A stretch of 27,667 nucleotides of DNA from Flammula alnicola (taxonomy: Eukaryota; Basidiomycota; Agaricomycetes; Agaricales; Strophariaceae), in contig JADNRV010000515.1 of assembly GCA_015499995.1 (NCBI GenBank), positions 1 through 27,667 on the forward strand. Reading direction: 5' to 3'. Both the position numbers and the translations under genes were made by a program. Of this stretch, positions 20,504 to 27,667 are shown piece by piece. Position 1 is the stretch's first letter. Each line of letters begins with the position of its first letter. Under the pieces are notes generated by a model, which was not told where the DNA came from, searched no databases, and was given only the letters and a program-made list of their open reading frames with translations.

Positions 20504-21870
20504 ATGTTGGAGGACGAGACGGCGTTTTCTAGGACTTCCGTCAATATACGGAACTACTCTTCTTGTGAGGTTTATCCTTCTCACTTCGCTCACTGCTTAC
20601 GGTTCTTGATTTTTATACAGTGGCGGCCCTTGTCCTTCTGGTTATAGAGCATTTAACGACGTGCAAAGATGAATACAAGTATATTTGGAGGTACGTACGA
20701 AAGGATCTCTGCTCTATGCGAATAGGCCAACCCTTATCGTTATCTTTTCAGACCGGCCACGTTTAAGACAGCTCCGTCCTCTATCATTGGTATCCTGTAC
20801 TTGTGGGCTCGTTACGTCTCCTTGTGTACCCTCACGTAAGTCCTAGTCCATGCTAAATCGTTGGAGTTTCTGTATTTTAACGGTGTCATCTATAGTGTCC
20901 ATTATGCATTCGTTCACAAATTCCTTGCAAGGGCGCCAGTATCGAGTCAACACTGCAGAACATGGTTTCTATTCCTCTTACTGAGTCTTTCCTCATTAAT
21001 GGTCGTGTTAGATGCGGTTCTATTCCTCCGAGGTATGTGAACTTGTCTCCTTATTGATTCATGTCTTATCGATGTCAGTATATGCCTTGTACAGCAAAAG
21101 CAAGAACATACTGCTCCTGATTGTCCCTATTATTCTTCAATTCGTGATCGCCTCGATTTTGACCTGGGACATTTCCCAGAAAGGGGCCTTCAATTACCAA
21201 TGCGACTTTCGGAACCCTCCAATCGAGTCCATCTTCCTGGGGTGTGTCATATCTCATGATCTTATTTTCTCCGTTTGTTTTCTGACTTACGTTTTATGAT
21301 GGAAGTGTGTCAGTAATTGTCACGCATGCATCGTTATGGGTAGCGACCTTCGCTAAGCGCAACGTTGGGCAAGGACAAGCCCTAATTGTTAAATTAGTAG
21401 TACGGGAAGGATCCTGGACGTTCGTCCTTCTTTTTGGTAAACCACCATTCAAATTTCTCTTTTGATTATCGCTTTTACATGACAGCTTGTCAGCCATAGT
21501 GAGCGGTCTATTGCCGTATGTTTATGCCTCTCACACCGCCAATCCATTCATTGTCTTCGTGTAAGCACATTATCTCTATGTTATGCCTTTGATTGCTTAT
21601 ATATTACCCTAGTTGGCCAATATCAGTCATCTCAATAACAGTAAGGACTTGAATTTATTTTTTCCTCTTAGGCTTCCCATTAACGAATCGGAATAGACAT
21701 GCAGGCTTATCATGAACATGCGTCGCTTGGGGCCGGAGCCTAGTCCCAACGATATTCTCATGCTGACGGATGACTTTCGCTTATCGACAGTTGATACATT
21801 TCCCGGCGATGACATGCTCCACCAATATACCTCCGAAGAGCCAGAGAGGAAAACGAGTAATGATTGCTGA
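20504..21870 (+). CDS. DUF6533 multi-pass membrane protein (302 aa, nine exons)
   Basis: Exons: 20504-20564, 20621-20690, 20752-20835, 20896-21032, 21079-21243, 21314-21436, 21494-21560, 21613-21640, 21697-21870. The eight introns are 46-70 nt, all GT...AG, and the coding length is 909 nt with every phase consistent. The N-terminal DUF6533 signature is clear: NYSSLAALVLLVIEHLTTC, then DEYKYIWRRPATFKTA and LYLWARYVSL. Hydrophobic segments follow, including LFLLLSLSSLMVVLDAVLFL, which leads into RVYALYSKSK, a family hallmark, and then LLLIVPIILQFVIASILTW. A loop with CDFRNPP and a late segment SVISITTCRLIMNMRRLG precede an acidic cytosolic-type tail. The family is abundant in Agaricomycetes, predicted membrane-embedded, function unknown. 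Exon 5's donor (GTGTCA) and exon 9's acceptor (AATAG) were chosen by phase. Confidence 0.88.
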
Positions 21871-22683
21871 GCGCATACGCTTTACCTCTAGATTATGCTG
21901 TCGACATTTATTCTCCTATGTAATACACTCAGTCGGTTTCCGTGTATTGTCTGCAAGCTTTGAGAGTTGGAATGGACATTGTCTATCTCTCAACCCTTGC
22001 TCTTTGATTTGTCTTTTCGCTCTGCACCTCATTTCTGGCCTCATTTTCTCTAGCAAATAGCAGGGTTCTAGGCAAAGCTTATTATCCTAGTTGCTGCCAT
22101 CGACCCGGACCGCCAGTTCATCATGTACTCCGTTCTCGGACCCGCGTGGATGGCATCGGGAATTCCAGAGTAATGTGCGGTTATGTAAACTATAGCGGAC
22201 AACACGAGCGCTCTCTGGCAGAAAATAGGATCCTAAAGATCCGGTACGATGCCACCTAGGAGGACGGGATTTTATTTTGAGGCAAGATCGATCATGCATT
22301 CGCGTTCCTTTACCATACTTACTAGTGCAGATCAGTCTGTCCACCCCGGAATACAAGGATGCTCTATCATGATTTTGCGACGACTATACATACATGCCGC
22401 TACATACGCCACCACAGGACTCGACTCCTGTCAATTCAACGCATGCCATGTCGGCATAACGCAATTCGTGATCAAAGTCTTCAATGTACTCCGGAGTCGG
22501 ATGGTAAGACTTATGTCATGTATTCTTCCCCAAGCCGACGCCCGTTTTCGCTCAAGTATTCCATCAACTTTGTTTTATTGAATTCGGGTTCTCGATGTTC
22601 CTGAAGGGTTTCATACTATCTGCATTTTCTGTCCAACATATTTACCATTTGCCTCCAAACTACTTTCCAAAAATATTTTACAA
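21871..22683. other. Region without a confident gene
   Basis: One short plus-strand stretch at 22084-22173 reads convincingly (VAAIDPDRQFIMYSVLGPA, then WMASGIPE and TAA) and is preceded by a CCTAG acceptor, but no other exon could be joined. It may be a relic. The rest is unassigned sequence between convergent genes. Confidence 0.35.
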
Positions 22684-23030
22684 TTAGCCAACATAATAAT
22701 CTCCCTGGATACTCCTTAGAAGCGCTTTATCTTCCAAGAAGTCCAAATGACCGCCTTCGATATCCACGATATCCACATCAGGGAAGAGCGCCCTCGCGCC
22801 CAAGTCTTCATCCCTCTCTCGCCTAATCTCAGTAGGCAAAATCTTCCGTACCCCTTCGGTGGCGATGTAAAGTGTCAGCCTCGTTTTGATCTGACTCGCA
22901 AAGTTGCGGAATAGTTCAGGGGACCACCTCTGCCGTCCCGCCTCTGAACCATACTCGACTAAAAACCTATCCTTGAACATATACCGCACTGACATTGCCG
23001 CCAGCTTCCCTCCCCTTTCTAATGTTTTTC
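22684..23030 (-). pseudogene. Alpha/beta-hydrolase-like C-terminal fragment
   Basis: Minus-strand frame ending at a TAA (22684-22686). From an internal Met at 22995 it reads SVRYMFKDRFLVEYGSEAGR, then WSPELFRNFASQIKTRLTLY and finally DVDIVDIEGGHLDFLEDKAL. The GHLDF box near the end has the position and form of the catalytic-histidine region of alpha/beta hydrolases. About 100 residues remain, against roughly 300 or more for the family. A splice-acceptor-like ACATTAG lies just upstream on the minus strand, after which the sequence turns into a GTGA/TCAC low-complexity block with no further hydrolase frame. It is either the last exon of a gene whose 5' part was replaced, or a relic. Confidence 0.5.
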
Positions 23031-23055
23031 GGGCAAGGAGAAAAAGCAGTGTGCG

Positions 23056-23138
23056 GTGAGTGAGGTGAGTGCGAGTGCGTGCACTCACTTACACTCCCTC
23101 TCACGCACCTCAATCACTTCGGTACTCACCTCACTCAC
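23056..23138. repeat. 15-bp inverted repeat with nested palindrome
   Basis: GTGAGTGAGGTGAGT (23056-23070) is exactly complementary to ACTCACCTCACTCAC (23124-23138), with 53 nt between. Inside the loop lies GAGTGC-GT-GCACTC (23073-23086). The left half is purine/G-rich GTGA repeat and the right half its TCAC complement, so it could extrude as a cruciform or a long hairpin RNA. Confidence 0.8.
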
Positions 23139-23549
23139 TCACATGCAGTCAAAACGCGTCCCTGGGTCCCAGGATTCACGAGTTCCGTAAGCAGTGGCAG
23201 AAAGTGGCAGTGGCGGAGAGTGTCAGTGTCAGAGAGTGGCAGCTGCGTCAGCGTCTACCAAATGTTGAACTTCTTGATCGTTAATGTTGAACGCGTTGAA
23301 CCTCTGTCATGATCAAGTTGCCTAGTCAACTATGCATAGGAGATCTTGTAAGTATGTCTTGTTCAAGTTGCTCGGTAATCAAATGTCTCGAGCTTCAAGT
23401 TGCCAGTGGTGCGACTTCTACATGCATGTCGAGTGACGACGAGGCTCGACGAAGTATACCCATTGATATCCATTTCCTCCTTCCCACTGCAAAATTATCA
23501 TTCTGTCTTTTATGAATACAGTAGCGATATATGAATAAAATGATGAGTT
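23089..23549. other. Low-complexity intergenic block
   Basis: After the inverted repeat there is a 13-bp palindrome CCTGGG-T-CCCAGG (23161-23173), then imperfect GTGGCAG/GTGTCAG repeats at 23193-23243 and three GTTGAAC words up to about 23299. No gene is seen. The FunK1 gene's 3' end begins at 23550. Confidence 0.5.
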
Positions 23550-26132
23550 TTAATACAATTTCCATACTCTACTTGTCAAAGGATTCCAGTGAGATTGTCG
23601 GCGCGAAATCTTCTGGGTTAAGTCCGCGAGGGTTTCGCCAATAGCCTCCATAAATTTTTCGAATGTTATCTTGCCACCGCAATCGACCAGGAGACGGTTG
23701 AGACCCTCCTGACCTTCCCTTTCTTTTACTTCCTCTTCACATTCTTCAACATAGTTGAAAGCAGACTTGAAGAGCGCCCGGAGTGGCTTGATCCACTTGA
23801 CCCAAATCTCATCGAACTGAGCGAGTTTTGACTCTTCGACCTTTTTAAAATTGTCTTTGCTGTACAGCAAAACTTTGTGGTCATAGGCGTGATCTTCATC
23901 CGCCCAAAATCGAAGTACACGAGGCGTCGGTCTTAATGGTTCTGCTTTATTGTTGAAGTCGTAGTGGGTAGCCGCCCAGATGAGAATGTAGAAGAAAGAT
24001 TCTAGGTCATGTCGATAAAGATGGTGAGGAATTTCCAGTTCCTGTTGGAGGAGATCGCGAGCCATGAAAGGAAATGTTCCTGTACGGTGGTGGTTGGCAG
24101 AGAGAGGAGGTTCTCCCTTATCATTGACCTCCATTCCTAGATCTAAGTCGTTCAGAACACCGATGGTCTCCTGCTCTTCGATAGGCGGAGAAGATTCATC
24201 CTCCGCGGATGATATATCCTTTGAATCGTCGTCGGGTTCCACATCTTCCGTATCTCGTCCACCAACAGACTCATGGTCGTTCTGTGTCACCGAGTCTTTG
24301 ACTGGAATTTTATCAGTTTGTCCAGGACGCCATATCATCAAATTATTTGGCTGATATCTCGATGAATTACCCGTCCTGACGTGAATACATGATAATGGCC
24401 TGAAATGGCAGCTTGATCAGTCGCAAGGTATCTCTGAAGAAACGACAGTACGCACATTCAACGCAGTCCAAGAATACACGTTTGAATTCCTCCACATCCC
24501 TGGCTTCCCACAGAGGCGCGTAGAGGTTAGATACTAACGCGTGAAGATCACGGCCTTGAATCGCTTTATCTGGTGTATTGGGATCCTCGAGAATGCCTTT
24601 CATCTTCGAGCGAGGGAGGCCCAGTTCCTCTGAGGTATATTTGCATAGAATAATGGTTCGGAAGGCGCTTTTTCCAGTATGGCGGAAGCGTTTCTCGAAC
24701 CTTCCGAAGGAGATCCCCTCGTGCGTCCGTGATATATATTGCCAGCTCAGTTTCAGAGCGTATAACGAATTTCGTAGTTTGCTTCCAACGCGCCCTGCGT
24801 AGACGGAAGCAACATAGGTGCCACGGCCATTTATGCCCCGGTAAGTAGCAAGAACCTTTGACACAGGGAAGACGTAGTCAGGTTTGCCTTCGGATTTGGG
24901 AACCTGTAACAGATACTCGTCGCCTTCTTGGAGCACATCCTGCACGCCTCCGCTAGCTCTTTGGCGCACTTAGAACAGACGCCACTCATTGTTCTAGGGC
25001 ATTCTTCGCACGCGGCGGTCGTTTCTGTAGAGAACTTGGTGCATACATGAACCGTCTCTACGGGCGGCTTGTCGAGAGGTTGAATATAGGATTCGAGAAT
25101 AACTGCATTGGGTTGGGCTGGATGAATGAACCTGTGTACGTGGGATCAAATCCTGCCTGGCGCATGTCACACTGACTAAGAGCAAAGAGAGTCAACCCAA
25201 GGTATGTGGCACCCTTCTCGGTGGTAAAATCGAAGTTGACGGTGCGTATGACAGCAGTGCGATCATAGTACCATAAGCTAACTTTGCGTTTGTCGATGAA
25301 TATTCCGGTGGTATAGTGGCGGCTGCTTGCCCCGAGGCATTCGAGCGCATACGTGGCGAGTTGCATTTGATCGTCGGTGATCTTGACGGAGCGACGGCCT
25401 TTTCGGTTTCTGCCGCCTTGGTCCTCGCCGTCTCGAGCCGCTTGCGAGTGGATTGGGTGCTGGTGTAGTTGTGCTCGATGATAAAGTCGTAGATGTGTCT
25501 CTCGAGTGGCAGAGGTGGCAATGGGATGCTGGGTCGTGAGCGATTGTTCTTGGACTTGTAGCGACGTTGTCGTCCTGCTACGACATCGCCAACCTCTTGA
25601 CCCGCGATCCGGATCCACGAATAAACGAAGGCAGAGGTTTATCGTGGGTGACTCCTCGACAGGCTCATTCTCCTGGACATCTGAGAGCCTGCGACCATTC
25701 GTTGGAGTTTGTTGCGCTAAGTTTGAATTCGACACGGATCGCACTTCCTCCCAAATCATCTGAGAATGATTGGGAGAAACACGTCGGCCATATCGGGTTT
25801 CGGTCGGTCTCTTGACTGCGAATCATTGCGTCGCCCTTGTAGTCCCAGAAACCTGTCCGAATGGAACCACCTGCATCCCAGAGAGTTTGCAAATGTCGTC
25901 CAAGAGTCCTGTGGCCATCTTGCAGAACGCCTCGTGGAGGTCGTTTCCCTTTTCCCGGCAGTATCAATACGCTCTCGTAGACATCTAGCGGATCCTTGGC
26001 TAGCACAAGCTTCTCGGCCATGATATTTTGAATCTTGTCATTGTCAAGCCCCCCACACGTTCTCGACAAATTCTCCACCGAGATCTCACGGTAGGTGTGC
26101 CCCGTAAGATCAAGTTGAAGGGCAGCTTTCAT
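23550..26132 (-). pseudogene. FunK1-type fungal protein kinase, frame-broken
   Basis: Minus strand. FunK1 is a kinase family expanded in Agaricomycetes. N-terminal part: KPDMAD near 25795, then VEFKL near 25730. Next come DDQMQLATYALECLG and VSLWYYDRTAVI (25380-25240) and GFDPTYT. A Cys-rich insert at 25010-24933 precedes the kinase core. NGRGT near 24830 is the Gly loop and YALKLSW near 24760 has the candidate Lys. FLDCVEC joins HYHVFTSGRVIHRDIS through a 56-nt GTGCGT...TTTCAG intron. The catalytic loop HRDIS (24364-24350) is cut from NNLMIW by a -1 shift. DLD (24149-24141) matches the DFG position, and HRTGTFPFMARDLL and HDLESFFYILIW end the fold; stop at 23550. Other -1 shifts fall near 24929, 25108 and 25401. 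The 5' end is unresolved: an ATG at 26336 (MATQATVPF) may start an earlier exon. It is decayed, or has homopolymer errors. Confidence 0.75.
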
Positions 26133-26769
26133 CGATTCACTCTGCTGTCGTCAATTACAGCGACCGTTTCTTCAGGGTGTGTTAGCGACATCGAGGTAGA
26201 ATCTATATGTAATGAGATGTATACACGTCGTTAAAGTGGTCGACTCACAATATGAACTTGACTCGCTTCCAGTCGAGGAGGAGGTCTGAGAGGGAGAGAA
26301 TACGAGGAGGAATGGGACTGTTGCTTGAGTAGCCATGTTCAAATGGTGAGTGGATTTGCGGTACAGGTGAAGGTGCCACTGGGAAATGGCCCGGGAATGC
26401 AGTGGCACCAGTGGGTTGAAGCGGGTCAAGCGCAATCAAAAGTGCGAACAACCACTCGGAAGATAAATAACAACGGTTATGCCGGAGCAGAAAAATTCCC
26501 TTCAAGAACAATATGTTGGTTCAAATGTGAATGGAATCGATGGTGATCGTTGAAAAAGGATAAGCTATTATAATATAAGGCGTGCACAAATTTACACGTG
26601 ACCGGCATTCGGTTCGCAGAATACCCGCCGCTTGTCGGGCTTTTTCGTCGTGTCTCTCGCGCTCGCTCTACATCAGCATGGTACAGTGAACAGCAGCAAT
26701 TCGACGACGTTGTCTCATAGATAAAGAAGCTTCGACGACCTTTGGACGCTTTGGATTATTCAACTTCGA
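26133..26769 (-). promoter_or_regulatory. Upstream part of FunK1 gene, possible first exons and promoter
   Basis: A strong minus-strand donor GTGAGT at about 26251-26246 follows frames rich in Ser and Pro (26336-26252), typical of FunK1 N-termini, but the phase does not join the main frame cleanly. A minus-strand TATATTATA at about 26568-26576 could be the promoter. Beyond it nothing is assigned. Confidence 0.3.
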
Positions 26770-27134
26770 CTTACGTTTTCAAACGCTTTTTAAACCGCCA
26801 TTGTAACGGCGAATTCCGTGAGTGCGGCGTGCTACTGCTGTCCGACCGCCGAAGAAGGAACGCTGCAAAGTCAACGACGCCCGACTCGTCTTCAGAACTC
26901 ACCCTCCCTGCATCGCTGAGGTACCCGAAGAAGAAGTGTTCATCCCCTCCACAGCGACTGCGCATCTGGCGTCTCCAAGTTATCGAGGATTGTTGGAGAG
27001 ATGGGTGGGGTGCCTAAGAACTCGGCGGCATCAACGTCGACCACCTTTATGTTGAAAGCGGGGAGGTCGTTTGGCGACCAGGTGCTGGCTGGCTTGGCCC
27101 AAGATGCGAGGGATGGAGAACCCCATTCAACCAC
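26770..27134 (-). pseudogene. Relic of a recurrent Agaricomycete hypothetical family
   Basis: Minus strand. One frame reads NDLPAFNIKVVDVDAAEFLG, then TPPISPTILDNLE. After a +1 (or -2) shift at a GGGG run near 26957-26960 another reads DEHFFFGYLSDAGRVSSEDE, then VVDFAAFLLRRSD, and decays by 26770. Both halves resemble successive parts of a protein type I recall from mushroom proteomes (FNIKV.DVDAAEFFG ... LFFRYLADAM ... DFAAF); I cannot give it a family name. The shift and loss of the C-terminal part mark it as a pseudogene. Confidence 0.4.
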
Positions 27135-27667
27135 TTCCTCCAGTTCGATTGAGATCTATCTTTCTCCACGGTTGCCGCGTCTTCGAGTCTTACGAGCTTT
27201 CGATCTTTCCCTTTGCAGTGTACAGTCCCTTGGTCTCTGGCTTTCCTCCTGATTGATGTGTCGAATTATCCTCCACATCCAGACTCGTCCTCTCACCTTC
27301 TCAGCATACTCGCCCCGCGCGTCGTCTCCTTCAGTGTCAGTTTCAACCTCAACATTCTACGTCACTCAACGTGGAGCCGCCATCCTTGTGTTCTGCGCAT
27401 TGTCATGCCTCTTGTCATGCCCTCTCCGCGAGCCCTCTGAATCCCCCTGCTCGGGCTCAACTCAACTGGTTCCTTCCCTCGACTCCCACCAACCCAATTG
27501 TTCCTACCATGCGAACACGATCGGACACTGGGATGCGCGGACAGAACGGCACTTGATTGGACATTCCCTTCCATGCGAGGAAGGTCTGCATCGGGCGTCG
27601 GGTGGGGGTGATTTCGGGCCTGAGACAGTGCAGTGTGGTTGGGTTGGGTGGCCTCCATGACGAGATA
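27135..27667. other. Right edge, no supported gene
   Basis: Overlapping open frames exist on both strands up to the window end, but none shows a domain, a clear start or splice sites. It may include the 5' part of the minus-strand relic. Confidence 0.35.

Noticed and set aside
23079..23312. Plus-strand frames rich in His, Ser and Thr over the low-complexity block
   Set aside because: Composition reflects TCAC/GTGA simple repeats, not a protein.
25779..25804. 26-nt GT...AG interval in the FunK1 gene, with similar short intervals of 29 nt (25105-25133) and, on the plus strand, 28 nt (9686-9713)
   Set aside because: Shorter than plausible spliceosomal introns here, where confirmed-phase introns are 46 nt or longer; one-base indels explain the frame changes more simply.
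25506..26023. Plus-strand frames opposite the FunK1 gene
   Set aside because: The opposite strand carries recognisable FunK1 motifs; these are shadows.
27253..27660. 135-codon plus-strand frame at the right edge
   Set aside because: Compositionally ordinary, overlapped by an open antisense frame, with no domain, splice sites or start context to support it.
1..27667. tRNA genes, rRNA, CRISPR arrays, telomeric repeats
   Set aside because: Looked for T-loop-like GTTCGA words with cloverleaf arms, regularly spaced repeats and TTAGGG arrays; none was found.

Overview
The window looks like nuclear DNA of a mushroom-forming basidiomycete (Agaricomycetes). Coding genes have short GT-AG introns, mostly 46-70 nt, whose phases join correctly. 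The recognisable families are typical of that group: two DUF6699 proteins, a DUF6533 membrane protein, a FunK1-type fungal kinase and an F-box-like protein. No tRNA, rRNA or CRISPR was seen.

Layout: 1-2329 holds no gene I can support. 2330-7723 is a complete Ty1/Copia LTR retrotransposon with identical 322-bp LTRs, a perfect 5-bp target duplication, a primer-binding site matching the anticodon arm of initiator tRNA-Met, and a Gag-protease-integrase-RT-RNaseH polyprotein. The polyprotein's only visible breaks are -1 shifts at short mononucleotide runs. The element lies 270 bp upstream of, and in the same orientation as, a HhH-GPD DNA glycosylase gene (7994-8956). About 9.4-12.4 kb carries coding-like plus-strand segments with splice sites but no recognisable domain and broken frames. 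An F-box-like gene follows (12894-14055), then a region with weak exons (14.1-16.8 kb).

Next come two DUF6699 genes in tandem (16852-18075 and 18591-19833) and a nine-exon DUF6533 membrane protein gene (20504-21870). On the minus strand are the C-terminal end of an alpha/beta-hydrolase-like gene, a low-complexity inverted-repeat block, a FunK1 kinase gene with several frame breaks including one in the catalytic loop, and near the right edge a relic of another basidiomycete family.

The most striking signal is inside the retrotransposon LTR. A 50-bp sequence occurs twice, and the upstream copy is interrupted by a 63-bp segment with perfect fungal intron signals (GTATGT, CTTAC branch site, TAG end). 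The downstream copy is exactly the spliced form, and it begins at the position predicted for the transcription start from TATA and initiator-like motifs. This suggests the LTR carries an intron in its R region and has captured a reverse-transcribed, spliced copy of its own leader.
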